From: Verrucomicrobiaceae bacterium UBA2429 | GTDB lineage: Bacteria > Verrucomicrobiota > Verrucomicrobiia > Verrucomicrobiales > Verrucomicrobiaceae | Length of the DNA stretch: 64,000 bases | Direction of reading: 5' to 3' | Assembly: GCA_002343505.1 (NCBI GenBank) | Contig: DDQZ01000031.1 | Coordinates: 58,907-122,906 of the forward strand | Shown: positions 32,761-45,100 of the stretch, piece by piece | Position numbering within the stretch: position 1 is the first letter of the stretch | Layout: the number at the start of each line of letters is the position of its first letter | Translations under genes and position numbers: made by a program | Notes under the pieces: generated by a model | Database searches by the model: none | Told to the model about the DNA's origin: nothing | What the model saw: the letters and a program-made list of their open reading frames with translations, nothing else

Positions 32761-34596
32761 TCATTGCTCCAGCACATAGTCGCCCTGGGTCGGCTCGACG
32801 AGCTGGGATTTGATGAGATCGAACGAGCCGCCCTGGAAGTAGGCGTGGGCGTAGAGGCGCTGTTTGCGCTGCTCCAGGTTCTCGCGCACGGTGCGGACCT
32901 GGCGGAAATCCACGTTGTCCTGAAAGTCGGAGAACCAGTACAAGCCGTCGGCGTCACGCACCTGGTCGCTGAGCAGGGCCAGCCAGGCGTAGCTGATGCC
33001 CACATTGTAGAGGAAGTAGGTGCGGGGGCGTTTTTTGAGCAGGTTGTAGAGATCCTGGCTCGGCATCGGCTCTCCGGCTGGAGGGCGGTAGCTGCGCGCC
33101 TCGGCCAGGGTGGCGCCGCCTGTCTGCCAGAGCAGGCGCCAGAATTTGTCAAAGTCCGGCGTGCTGGTGGCGATGACGTTTTTGCCGTCCAGGCCGCGCG
33201 GCGGCGGCGGCTCCAGACCGCAGCCGATGTAGAGCACGACGACGCTGCCTTTGGCGACCTTGTCCACTTCGGTGATGACGCGCGGCAGGTGCGGGGCCAT
33301 GGAGCCGGAGACATCGAGCACGGCGGCGAGCTTTTTTGCCTTCACCTGCATGCCAAAGAGGGAGAAGGGCTGGAAGGTCACGCCACTGGCGCCTCCGATG
33401 CCCATGCCTTTGCCAAAGCCGCCGCCTGATCCGGCGAGACCCATGCCGCCGCTGAGCTTGCCGCCGCCGAGCAGGCTGGAGGCTTCGGGAATGTCGAGCA
33501 GGTCGGGCGCGTCATCCGGCAGGACGAGGCTGTTGATGGAGTTGGCCACGGCCAGCTTGCGCATGGGCACGGGTTTTTTCAGCCAGGGATTTTTTTTCTG
33601 CTGCACGCGGTGCTGAAGCGCGGCTGCCGCCTCGGCCCCCTGCTTGGTGCCGCCGCCGGAGAGGAAGTCCACCTGCTTTTCCTGCACCTGGCTGACGACG
33701 ATCCACGCGGCGCTGAGCAGCAGCAGCGCATGCACGGCAAGGCTGGCGGCCAGCGCGCGGCCGCCCCATTGATCCCAGTATTTTTTCCACATCCGCGCTG
33801 TGCGCGCGGTGAGGCCCTTGTCCTCAGTAGCGGGCGCCTGGGCCGGGTCCTGGGACTGCGCGTCAGGATGATCCTGGGTTGAGGACTTGTCAGATGGGTT
33901 TCCCGGTGTTTTGGCTTTTTCCGTGGACTGGTCTGTCTCGGAGGTGGTCTTTGGCGCGGCGGATTTGTCCTTGCTTTCACTGCCGGTGCCGCTGGGCCGC
34001 GCCCTGGCAGGGACTTGGACGAGGGGTTTCGACGGGCGAGGCGCTGTTTCTTTAGCGATCGGGCGGGGTGGTTCCGATTTTCGCGGCGGCTCCGCCGGAG
34101 GTGCGCTGATTTCAGAGGGGCGTTCTCCAGCATCGCGGGACTCCGCCGGAGGGCGGGCAGGATTTTCTGGCGGGGAGGAAAAAGATTCGGCGGGAGCCTC
34201 GGACGGCAATTCCGACCGGCGCGCTATGAGGCTGCGCCTTGGCGCGGGTTTGGCCGGAGGCGGCGGTGGTGCCGCAGCGGATTCGGAACTCTCCACAGGA
34301 GGGGTTTTGCGCGCGATGACACTGCGCCTCGGACCAGCAGCGGGTGCTGAATCCTGCGCGGAAGGCGGTGGCTGGGCGGGAACCTGGGCATCCTGCATTT
34401 CCAGCAGTTCCTGCCATTCGGGTGAAAGAGGGCCTGACTGAGCCGGAACTGGCGGCGGCGATGTGGAGGCGGGACCGATGCGGGAGCGGGTTTTGCCCTG
34501 CTCCGATTTCCAGAGCCTTTCCCCGGCGGTCATGCCGCCCGCGCTGTCCGCAGTGGGCAGGCGGCTGAAATCGTCTTCTGGATTTTCCGGCGGCAT
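32761..34596 (-). CDS. membrane-anchored vWA-domain protein with long disordered N-terminus
   Basis: This 611-aa protein starts at ATG 34596 (MPPENPEDDFSRLP). Residues 1-300 are Pro/Ser/Glu-rich and disordered, containing a duplicated basic motif (PRRSVIARKTPP and PRRSLIARRSELP). One membrane helix follows (RALAASLAVHALLLLSAAWIVVS), then a Gly-rich linker. A von Willebrand A domain occupies roughly the last 210 residues, with the MIDAS motif DVSGSM and a late SDFQDN. The topology predicts a cytoplasmic tail and an extracytoplasmic vWA domain binding a metal-dependent ligand. The domains are clear but the role is not. Confidence 0.88.
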   Translation of the reverse strand: MPPENPEDDFSRLPTADSAGGMTAGERLWKSEQGKTRSRIGPASTSPPPVPAQSGPLSPEWQELLEMQDAQVPAQPPPSAQDSAPAAGPRRSVIARKTPPVESSESAAAPPPPPAKPAPRRSLIARRSELPSEAPAESFSSPPENPARPPAESRDAGERPSEISAPPAEPPRKSEPPRPIAKETAPRPSKPLVQVPARARPSGTGSESKDKSAAPKTTSETDQSTEKAKTPGNPSDKSSTQDHPDAQSQDPAQAPATEDKGLTARTARMWKKYWDQWGGRALAASLAVHALLLLSAAWIVVSQVQEKQVDFLSGGGTKQGAEAAAALQHRVQQKKNPWLKKPVPMRKLAVANSINSLVLPDDAPDLLDIPEASSLLGGGKLSGGMGLAGSGGGFGKGMGIGGASGVTFQPFSLFGMQVKAKKLAAVLDVSGSMAPHLPRVITEVDKVAKGSVVVLYIGCGLEPPPPRGLDGKNVIATSTPDFDKFWRLLWQTGGATLAEARSYRPPAGEPMPSQDLYNLLKKRPRTYFLYNVGISYAWLALLSDQVRDADGLYWFSDFQDNVDFRQVRTVRENLEQRKQRLYAHAYFQGGSFDLIKSQLVEPTQGDYVLEQ

Positions 34597-34783
34597 GGAG
34601 CGTAAAGCTGCCTCACCCGCGCGCAGGAATCGAGAAGAAAGTGATTCCAATGCACGTCTTTTCCCCGATGTGGGAAGGAGAATGCTCAGCCTGCGGGCAT
34701 TGAACGGACAGCAAATCCACAAGGAGGACAGTGTGCTGGGAGGAGAAAGCCGCTTCCCGCAGCCTGGAACAAAAACAGCCAGG

Positions 34784-35108
34784 ACCCTGCTGGAGGTGGT
34801 GGAATTTTACAATCGCGGTGGTGATTTCCACGACGAGAACATTCAAGACCTCGATCCGGATGTGGAGCGCCTGCATCTCAGCCAGAAAGAAAAGGAGGCA
34901 TTGGTTGCTTTCCTCCACTCATTGACAGACGAGCGAGTCCGCTATGACCGCGCCCCGTTTGCCCCCCCAATTGTTCATTCCAAACGGTCACATCGGAAAT
35001 GAGAACACCGTCTCGAATGATGGCACAGGCCGGGCCAAGGACATCCTCATCGAAGTCCCCGCCGTGGGAGCGAAGGGCGGAGCAGCCAGGACCAACTTTC
35101 TGGAATGA
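34784..35108 (+). pseudogene. C-terminal fragment of a di-haem cytochrome c peroxidase (frameshifted)
   Basis: Residues TLLEVVEFYNRGGDFHDENI, then a LSQKEKEALVAFLHSLTDERVRYDRAPF run, match the C-terminus of CcpA/MauG-type cytochrome c peroxidases. The frame shifts at a run of seven C residues (34962-34968). The other frame continues PQLFIPNGHIGNENTVSNDGTG and ends at TGA 35106. The N-terminal two thirds, including both CxxCH haem motifs, are missing. Recognisable homology starts near 34784; sequence before it up to the vWA gene is not assignable. It is a decayed remnant, probably of a periplasmic peroxidase. Confidence 0.82.
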
Positions 35109-35302
35109 GGGAATTCAATTCGAGTATAATATCCATAAATACTATTTGATACGATAATTAATGGGTGTTAATAAATGCATGAGCATTTATGCACCCGCCA
35201 CTTTCATCGCCACTCTCAGCATCCTCTGCGAATCACGGTTCGCGGAGGATTGCGTTTCGGGAATCATGCTTGTTGTTTTGCGTTTCGAACTGGCGGCGTC
35301 AG
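35109..35302. other. AT-rich gap with a nested inverted repeat
   Basis: The gap begins with an AT-rich stretch (35109-35165). It contains the inverted repeat described separately and then the leader of the PEP-CTERM gene. No other element is visible. Confidence 0.5.
35163..35196. promoter_or_regulatory. perfect nested inverted repeat upstream of a PEP-CTERM gene
   Basis: An inner palindrome ATAAATGC-ATGA-GCATTTAT (35171-35190) is flanked by GGGTG (35163-35167) and CACCC (35192-35196). It could be an operator, an RNA hairpin or a footprint of an excised element. No T tract follows, so it is not a standard terminator. Confidence 0.55.
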
Positions 35303-35986
35303 ATGCTGGTGCTCTGCGCCTGCCTTGGCCTAGCTGTGGGTAGAGCCGGCGCTGCGGGCACCATTTTTTGGTCCAGCCAGTTTCAGGATTTGCTCTTCGA
35401 CAGCCAGGGCCAGGAGCTTGATCATAGCTTTGCCTTCGAGATCGGCTCTTTCGGCAGTTTCATTCCCACCCATGCCAACATGTCCGACTGGGAGGCAAAT
35501 TGGAAGGTGTTTGACCGCGCCGTGGACGGGAATGGCTGGTTTGCTGACGACCAGTTTTTTTTCGGCGCGGCGGATCACAATGATCTTGGCGGTTCGGACT
35601 CGCCCGCCGCCGATCCACTGGATGTCTTCCTGGCTGGTGAGAAAGCCTATTTTTGGGTGTTTAACAGCAAGGCCCTGGCAGCTGGCAGTGAATGGGCGCT
35701 GGTGACGGACAGCGATTTTTTCTCCAACACCGGAGACTCCTGGATCTTTGAGGACTCCTCGGACCCGCTTTATTTTGGCTCCGACTGGATGTTGGAGGAT
35801 GCGGATGAAATCATCGTTGGTGGTTTGCTCAATGTGCAGGGTGATGGTGAGTTCAGCACGCTGCCCGGCGCGTTCACGCTGCAAACAGCGGCGGTTCCAG
35901 AGCCGGGTTCCGCATTGTTGTTCTGGCTGAGCTGCTCGACCCTGCTGCTACGCAGGGTGTCAAAACGATTGGGCATTTTGGCATAA
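35303..35986 (+). CDS. PEP-CTERM sorted secreted protein
   Basis: The start ATG 35303 gives a 227-aa protein with a signal peptide (MLVLCACLGLAVGRAGAAG) and a PEP-CTERM tail: VPEPG, the hydrophobic SALLFWLSCSTLLL and basic RRVSKR. The mature part is rich in Asp, Phe and Trp (FWSSQFQDLLFDSQG, WFADDQFFFGAADHND) and probably beta-sheet. It is exported and processed by an exosortase not encoded here. The frame is open to 35189 but earlier starts give no signal peptide. It lies 139 bp before the giant gene in the same direction. Confidence 0.85.
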   Translation: MLVLCACLGLAVGRAGAAGTIFWSSQFQDLLFDSQGQELDHSFAFEIGSFGSFIPTHANMSDWEANWKVFDRAVDGNGWFADDQFFFGAADHNDLGGSDSPAADPLDVFLAGEKAYFWVFNSKALAAGSEWALVTDSDFFSNTGDSWIFEDSSDPLYFGSDWMLEDADEIIVGGLLNVQGDGEFSTLPGAFTLQTAAVPEPGSALLFWLSCSTLLLRRVSKRLGILA

Positions 35987-36080
35987 GGAGATGGACTGGA
36001 GTTTAAGAACTTGAGGTCCATGCGTTGAAAAATAAAGAGATCTTAAATTCTGAGATATGCTGCATATTTTTGCATTCTTG

Positions 36081-36109
36081 TTGATTTCGTTGTTTTTATG
36101 GTAATTATA
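36081..36109 (+). promoter_or_regulatory. promoter candidate of the giant gene
   Basis: TTGATT (36081-36086), a 17-bp spacer and ATTATA (36104-36109) sit in an AT-rich block and end 16 bp before ATG 36126. The rest of 35987-36125 holds no other element I can identify. Confidence 0.5.
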
Positions 36110-36125
36110 GTCGAATGCCACGCTG

Positions 36126-39100
36126 ATGCCTCTTTTCGCCCGTCTAGTTCCTCTCAATGCATACCGCCAGGATCGTGAAAAACTCGCGAGCGACGGCTGG
36201 GGAGCCTTGCTTCGAAATCTAGCGGTGTTTGTCATAATGATTCACGTTCTGTGCGCGGTGAGGCTGGAGGCGCACAACTTGAATCACCGCATCAATTATG
36301 TGGCCTTCGATCATGAGACGATGGAAATGATCAAGGCGCGCGCGAAGGCGGGTCAGCAACTGCTGAGAGCGAATGACATCGTGGGTCTGGTGATGAAGGC
36401 GACACCGGATGTCGGCACACCCACAGGCGCGGGCGGCTATTCCACCTTCTTTATCCCCGTCGGCGGCCAGGTGGTGGGCGCTCACTATGGCTTCCTCAAT
36501 AAAAACGGCGAGTTTGTCATCACCCCGATGAAGGGCCAGTCCATCCTGGCTCTTGGAGACGGGTCCAGCGGCTCGAAAAGCAGTCCGCAGTTGGTGGGGC
36601 TGCAGTTGGGGCCGAACATCACGGGGCAGACTTCGCTTGTGGTGGATAATTCGGGCGCGCACCGCGGCACCATGGCCGGGCTATACTCTGACACCGGAAT
36701 TTTCTACTCCACGGACCCGGCCACCGTCTGGATGAGCTGGGCGACGAGCGGCGGCATCGACGGCAACCCCGCCACATTGGATAACTTGATGGTCAACAAC
36801 TCCGGTGACGTGGTTACGCCGACGACGCGCTGGGATGCCGAGCAGTTGCTGGCCTGGGGTTCGAAAAATCCTCCCGCATTGATTGACTCGCAAGACCAAA
36901 GGGGAAACGCGCCCTGGGGCATGGCCAGCGCGGTGGCCGGTCCCGAGAGCGGCTACGCCTGGCATTTCAACAAATCCATCTGGGATGGAATGTCCGCGAA
37001 TCCGAACCGGATGAAGCTCTCGGTCAGCAACATGGGACCGTGGAAGCGCATACGCTACCCAGGCAGCATGGCCGCCAAGGACGTGCCTGGACGAAAAGGC
37101 AGCGATTTGGGTTATGTGGGCGTGAACGCCGCAGACATCGGCCATGACTTGAACACCTTCAACCCGCTGCCGCCGACGACGAGCTGGACGGACAGCACAA
37201 GTCCGAAAGCCATCCGCATGGCATGGGGAAATTTGGAGCTATTCCGTCCGGAGTACTGCCGGGTGAGGCTGAAAATACTCAAGGGGCCCGGCGAGTCCGG
37301 CTCACCCTTCGACTCGGACGGCTTTCTTCTTTCCTATGCGGACACCTTTGGCGGCGACGCTGGCGGCGAATACAACAACAAGGACCACCTCTGGCGCTAC
37401 TATGAGCCGACCCGCACGGACCTTGCCGGGAAGCCGTTCATCGCCAAGCACGCCTCCAAGCCCATCGTCGCCAGTGGGGAGAACTTTCATTATGACATCA
37501 CCGTGGTGAACTTCGGATTCAACACGCTGACCAATGTCATCGTCGAGGATTTGCTGCCAAGCGGGGTCAGCTATGTGAGCGCCCAGCCGCCGCTCACCAG
37601 CACCTCTTCGCCGCTGACCTGGAAAATCCCCAGCATGGCACCCCAGACAGTGAAAACCTTCAAGCTCAACGTGCGCGCCACCGGCTCCGGCATCCAGGTG
37701 AACACGGCCTCCACTCGCAGTGACCAGACCCCGAAAACGAGCACGCTCGAAATTATTGACATCATCAGCCAGGCCCTGCTCTACCCGGACAAAGCCGTGA
37801 CACCTTCGACGGCGCAGCCTGGGGAGTTGGTGACATACACTCTGGTCATCGAAAACACCGGCACAGCAGCCAGCGCCACGCCCATGGTCATCACCGAGAT
37901 GCTGCCGGACGGCTTCGTCTATGACAGTCTCGTGTCCGCCCGCGTCAACAACGCGCCGGTTTCGAACGGCTCCTTGAGTGTGAACAGCGCGAACTCCGCG
38001 CGGCCTGTCTTCAACCTGAGCCAGGCCATCAACGCGGATGGAAAGCTGGAGATCACCTTCCGCGCCAGGATCAGTCAAGGCCAGCCCGCCGGCACTTACA
38101 CCAACAGCTACATCTATGCCTACAGCGGCAAGGTCATGTCCACCGGAGCGCTGGCTCCGGTGACCGTGGGCGGCGCGCGCCTGGGCGGGAAAGTTTTCAG
38201 GGACTGGAACGGCGACGGCCAGATGATCGCCGGCGAGGAGGGCATGCCAGGTCTTTCGGTTCAGCTTTGGAATGCAGCGGGCACCACCCTGATTGGCAGC
38301 CGCACCACGGACAGCTCGGGCGGCTATGTGTTCGCCGGCGTGGCCTCCCCGGCGACTTATCAGGTGCGCGTGGAGGGTGTTCCGACGGGTTACACGGCTA
38401 CTTATGATCTCGACGGCGTCAGCAGCGCCAGCCGCGCCTCCGTGCCGCTGGCGGCGGGGCAGGAACGGATGGATGTGGATTTCGGCTACCAGCCTGGCGG
38501 CGCTGCCGGAGTGGGCGGACGAGTGTTTAACGACACTGCAAAGGACGGCAAATATCAGGCCGATACGGATTCCGGCATTGCCTCCGTGACAGTCAGACTG
38601 CACCAAGACTGCAACCAGGACGGCAAACTTGACGCGGGAGACTTGCTGTTAAGCACACAGACCAGTGGCGCGGAGGGCGTTTACAACTTCACCGGGCTGG
38701 CCTCCGGCCTGTCCTACCTTGTGCAGGTGGACGCGGAGGATGCCGAGATTCCCGCCGCTCTTGGCGGTCAGCCTGTGCGCATCACCACGCCGGGAGTGCT
38801 GGCGGTGCCCGCATTGAACAGCCAGGTCACAGGCAAGGATTTCGGCTTCTGGAAAGAGCAGCCCTCCTCGCTCGGCGGCAGGGTTTACCTGGACAACAAT
38901 GGCAACGGAGTCTTCGACGCGGGGGACACGCCGGCGACAGGCATACCCGTGCGGATTTTCCGCGACGCCGATGGTGACGGCGCGGCGCGCCAGTCCGAAC
39001 TGGTGGGTGTGGCACTTAGCGATGGCGAGGGGCGCTACCGTTTGGATGACTTGCCCGGCGGGGATTTCATCGTGAGGCTAGACACGGAATCCATCTCCAT

Positions 39101-42100
39101 GCCGCCCGGCTACCGCGCGTTGAGCGACGAGCATTTGCTCGTTCTGGAGACGGGTGTGTCTAGGCTGGACCTGGACTTCATGCTTGCCCAGCTTCTTTCG
39201 AAGATGGCCAACCGCTCCTCCGCGGTTCAGGGCGACCAGATTGTCTATACCCTGATCCCCAATTACCAGGGTGACGGTGCCTTGGAAAACTTGACCATTC
39301 AAGACGTGCTGCCTGCCGGCACAACCTTTGTCAGCGCCGGCCAGGGTGGCGCGCTTGGCAGCTTTGTCTCACAGCCCGGCAGCCCCGGGCAGGCTGGGAA
39401 CCCAGTTGTGCAAGTGGCCAACGGAACTTACACCGGCAACGGCTCGGACAACCGCAACATCACCAGCGTGGGCTTCCAGCCCGACCTGGTCATCATCAAG
39501 GGTGCCAGCAGCGTGGCGCCCGCCTTCCGCACCTCGACCATGAGCGGGGACACCAGCAAGCTGGCCACGGCCAACTCGCTTGCCTCCAACATCATTCAAT
39601 CCCTGCTGTCCAACGGCTTCCAGCTCGGCACCAACGCGGCGGTGAACTCGAACGGCATGCGCTATGACTGGATCGCCTTCAAGGCCTCGGCGGGCGTTCT
39701 GAGCGTGGGTTCTTACACGGGCAACGGTTCCTCCGCCTCCCGGCTCATCAACAACCCGGGATTTTCTCCAGAGGCTGTGTTTGTCATGCCAGCCAATTCC
39801 TCCGCCGTGGTGATGAAAACGGCCACCATGATGCAAAACGAATCCTTTCTGTTCACCGGGGGATCAGCGGCCACCAACTTGATCACGGGTTTTGAAAGCA
39901 CGGGATTCCGTGTCTCGACCGGTAGCAACGCCAGCTCCACCGTTTATCATTATGTGGCCTGGAAGGCCATGGACGGCATCACATCCACCGGCTCCTTTAC
40001 GGGCAATGGCGTGGATGACCGCGGCATCACGGACCCTGGATTCAGGCCTGAGTTCGTGCTCATGCGCAGCGCGTCATCCTCGGCGGCGGTCATGCGCCCG
40101 GCTTCTTTGACGGGCGATTTGTCCCTTTTCGGCAGCGCCACGGCGAGCGCGGCAAACAACATTCAGTCCCTGCTCGACCAGGGCTTCCAGGTGGGAACGG
40201 ATGCCAGGGTCAACGCCAGCGGATCGGAGATTCACTGGGCGGCATTTCGTGCCGCCGCCGCCACGCCATTGACTACCACGGCATTGAACGTCTCCAAGAC
40301 ACTGTGCAAAAACAGTGACCTCGTCACCCTCACCATGACGCTGACGAGCAACAGCACGCTTTCGGGCATCCTGCCGGGTTCGCCCGCGGTCAACACCAGC
40401 GGCAGCGCCAGTGCGGTGCTGGTCAATGGTCCAACTCCGTCCACTCTGAATCTTTCCGCCGGCGGCAGCGGCAGCTTCTCCTGGACGTATCAAGTGGACG
40501 CGGGCGCGGGCAGCGGAGATGTGAGCTTTACCTGCGCGGCGTCCTCCTCGGGCTATGCGTTTGCACCGGGGACCTCGCCTTCCTTGAACGTCTCCTCATC
40601 GGGCACGGGCCAGAGCGTGACATGGAATCTGGGCAGCACCAGCGCCGCGGCACCCGGCTCGCTGGTTCAGAATCTCAACCTCTATGCTTTCCAGGGCGAC
40701 AACAAGACGGGCTTTTATCGTTACGATGCCGGGACGGGCCTCTGGCAGGCGCGAGCCAGCGCGCCCGCCAGTGTCTATTGGGGCGGCGCGCTGGCCTCGG
40801 ACGGCACGCACTTGTATGCGCTGCGCGGGAACGACCAGTCAACGCTCTGGCGCTATGATCCGGCCACCAATGCCTGGACGACCCGCGCCTCGGCGCCCGC
40901 CGCGATCAAGGAGGGCGGCGCTCTGGTTTATCTGGCACCTCATTTTTATGCCCTGCGCGGCAAGAGCACGGCGACTTTCTACCGCTACACACCCTCGACC
41001 AACACCTGGAGCACGATGGCATCCCTGCCGGCCGCGGTCAATGCGGGCGGCGCGCTGACCACGGATGGCACATCTGTTTACGCGGTGCGCGGAGATGGGA
41101 AGAAGGAGTTCTACCGCTACAATCCTTCAAACAACACTTGGACGGCCCGCGCCTCCGTGCCTGGAGGCGTGGGCAAAGGCGGCGCGCTGGCCTTTGATGG
41201 CACGCACATTTATGCGTTGAGAGGCGGAGACTACCGCGAATTTTACCGCTACGACCGGACGGCGAACACCTGGACCCGCAGGGCGGACACTCCCTCGACG
41301 GTCAATGACGGCGGCGCGCTCGTCTTTGCCGGCTCAACGATTTACGCGTTGCGCGGGGACAACGCCAAGGACTTCTGGCGCTACAATCCCTCGTCAAACA
41401 CCTGGGCGGCCATGACCAGTCTGCCGGTGAATGTGAACATGGGCGGTGCCATCGTGGATTATGGGGCGCAGACTCCCACGGAGATTGGCGTGGGCATCCA
41501 AGTCTCACCATCACTGCTGGCGCATGGCGGCACGGCGCGGGTGACCATGACGCTTAGCTCCAGCGAGGGGCAGATCAACAATGTGACTCCGCCCGCGCTG
41601 AGTGTTCAGGGCACCAACGGCGCCTCCGCCACCCTGCTCAGCGGACCCCAGCCTGCCACTGTCACCGTGCCCTCCGGTGGCAGCGCCAGCTTTGTCTGGA
41701 CTTATCAAATCTCCGCCGGCACGAACCCAGGGCAGGTTGTTTTTGCCAGCAGCGCATTTAATTCCGGCGGCAAGCCCTTCCCCGCCGCCACTTCCAACGG
41801 AGTCATCGTCACCCGTCCTCTGAGGTTGACCGTGACCGTGACGGATCCTGCGGGCCTTGATTCAGTGGACAACGTGGCAACCATCCAGACGGGCGAGTTT
41901 GCTGGAAGTTATGTGGTGGCCAATCTGACAAGCGGCTCGAAGGAGGATCGTCTGCTCTCCGTGGATCAGGGCAGGGTGACGGATCTTGGAGCCACAGGCA
42001 CGACTCGTGTGAGAGCCATCACACTGGCCGCAAACGGGGGTTTATATGCGGCCGCCCGCGATTCCACCATAGGCACTGGAGCGGATCTTTTTGGCCTGAT

Positions 42101-45100
42101 TACTCCGGGTGGCAGCGCTTCCACGCTCAGGCAATGGGCTAACACGGTGGTCGGTTTCAGCAGTGAATGGACAAATGACGGCAGCAGTTGGCGGGCCATC
42201 CAGGCGCTGGGAGAGCCGGACACCTTCAGCGCGGGCGACCTGCCCACCGCGTGGTCCCCAGCCACAAACACAAGCAACCCGGAGTATCTGCATCTGGGTT
42301 ATGCCACGGCGGTGTACGCCACCCTGATCCGCGTGCGCGAGACTTATCTTGGCCAGTTTGTCACAGGTATTGAGCTGGTCGAGCCTGACGGCACCCGGCA
42401 CTCCATCCCCATCCCGCCGGACGGCACTGTTGTGCCCGGCTACTTCGAAGTCTCGTTTCCTGCCACCAGTTATCTGGTGAGCTCGGTGGTCATCCACACA
42501 GCCAAGTCAGGGTATGAGGAGATTGACGCCGTTGAGTTGGTGGGGATGCCTGCTGGAAGCGGTTCATTCATCCCGCTGGGCAGGGCGGCCAGCCCGACCG
42601 AACCGCTGGAGGGACCGCTGGGCAACTTCACGACGCTGACCATCACTGCCATGGACACCGATCCCCAGATGGGGATGATTTATGCCATTCACCGGCGCGA
42701 GGACGCGACGATGGCCAACACACTTCTTGATGTGCTTTTCATCCTCAATCCCGAGACCGGCCTGCATGTCGAGGACGCTTTTGGTCCGGGAGTGGATTAT
42801 GTCGCGGTGGCCACCAACACATTGCCGGTGCCGCTTTATGACATTGACGACATCACCTTCCATCCGCAGACCGGCGAGCTTTACGCGATAGCCAATGACT
42901 CCGCCTCCGGCGTTTCCGACCAGGACAGGCTCGTGGTCATCAACATCCAGACGGGCGCGGTGACGGACATTGGCCGTGTCACGATCAAAGCCACGGGCGA
43001 GGGCATTCATGATGCCGGCGGCCTGCATTTCGACGCGCGGGGCGTCCTGCGCGCCAGCACCGGAATCGGCGGATCTGCGGTCACGAACAATACGCTGTGG
43101 GTGCTGGATCCTGAAACGGCGGAGGCGGTGCGCGAGGTCACTTTCACCGCCGCGTATCCGGCCTTCACCGACTACCAGGCGCTGGCCTCCGTCTCGGTCA
43201 TCAGAGGCATCCCCAGCACGCCGAGCCAGACCGTGCGCACGGCTCTCAGCGGCAGCATCGGCGACCTCGTCTTCGCGGATCTGAACGCCAACGGCGTCCG
43301 TGACTCGGGTGAGGGCGGCCTGAGCGGAGTTCGCGTCACCGTGACGAACGGCAGCATCACGCGCTCTACGGTCACCGATGGACTGGGCGGCTACAGAGTC
43401 CTGGGCCTCAATGCCAACGGAGGCCAGCCCTGGACGGTGAGCGTGGATCTCGCCACTCTGCCCGAGGATTGGGTGGCCACCACGCCACCGGTGCTCCAGC
43501 GCGTGCTGCCAGCCAACGGCTCCGCCATCAATGACGCGGACTTCGGCTTCATCCCGTCGGACCCGAATGGCGGCTCCATCCGCGGCCTGGTGTGGATGGA
43601 CACGACACAAGATGGGGTGGCTGGAGAAGGGGAAAGCCCGCTGGCCGGAGTGAGCGTAAGGCTTTACCGCGACTTGAACGACAACGGCGTCGTGGATTCC
43701 GGCGACCTGCTCATGCGCGAGCGCGTCACTGACGCGGAGGGCGGCTACCGATTCAGCGGTCTTGCTCCTGCGAAGTATCTGGTGGATGTCGTCGAGCCCT
43801 CCCTCCCGCCCGGCGTGGTGCTGGTCTCCGGGCCGCCGAGCTTGTCACTGACCACGGGGTTGCACCGCGTCACCCTGGCCGCCGCGCAGCATCTGGCAGG
43901 CGTGGATTTCGGCCACAATCACAGCGGCGTTATTGCTGGCATGGTGTTCTATGACACGAATCATGACGGGATGCGCACGCCGAACGGGGCTGACGGCATC
44001 GCCGGAAATAACGATGACGAGCCTGGCATCGCCGACACTGGCGTCAGTGTTTACGAGGATGAGAATGGCAATGGTGAGCTGGACGCCACCGAGCGGGTCG
44101 TGGCGGCGACGGTGACCAACGCGCAAGGGCAGTATCAACTGAGCGGGCTGCCGCCCGGCAGGTATGTGGTAAGAGTCGAGGAGCAGCACATCCCCGCGCC
44201 CGCCACGAGTCCGAACGCGGGCCGGTTTGACACCATGCTGCCGACCACGGGCGAGGTGGTCGCCGTGGACCTTGCGCCGGGCGGTGCTCTGCCTGGCGCG
44301 GACTTCGGCTTTGGCGAGCTGGCGCTCATCGAGGGGCATGTGTTTCATGATGTGAACTCCGACGGGCTGCGCTCTCCAGACGAGCCGGGCCTGCCGGGTG
44401 TCATGGTCACGCTTTCCGGCACGAGGGCGGCGGGCGGCGCTTTGTCTCTCGGAAAGGCCAGCGCCCAGGATGGCTCCTACGCTTTCCTGGCTCCGCCGGG
44501 CGTTTTCACACTGGCCCATGCCGTGAATCATCCCGCGATTCCGGCGGCTCTCACCCGTGTCACCACGCCGGACTCCTATTTCATGGAGTTGCACGGCGGT
44601 CAGGAGATCGTGGACATGGACTTCGGGCGTGACCACGCCGGGATGGCGCACGGGCGCGTGTTCGCCGATGTCAACGGCAACGGTGTGAGGGACGCCAATG
44701 AGACGGGCATCGCCAATGTCCTGGTGGAGCTTTACGATGCCGCAGGCATCACGCCGCGCGATTCCAGGGTCACTGGCATGGACGGTGCGTTCCGTTTTGA
44801 TGGCTTGGAAAACGCCACACACCGCCTCAAAGTCCGCGCTGACAGCCTGCCTCCGGGTTACAGCGTCATGCCCACGGCTGATCCGGCCGCTCCTTTGGAT
44901 GGCGAGGCTCCCTTGACCATCAGCAATGGCGGCACGGTGGGGAATCTGGACTTCGGCTACCGCATCCCCACTCCCACATTCACGCTCAGCGGGCGTGTCT
45001 GGGATGACGGCGGCCAGGGCGGCGGCGTGGCGGGAGATGGCGCCATCAACGGCTCCGAACCGGGGCTGCCAGGAGTCGGTGTTCAAGCGCTGGTGGACTC

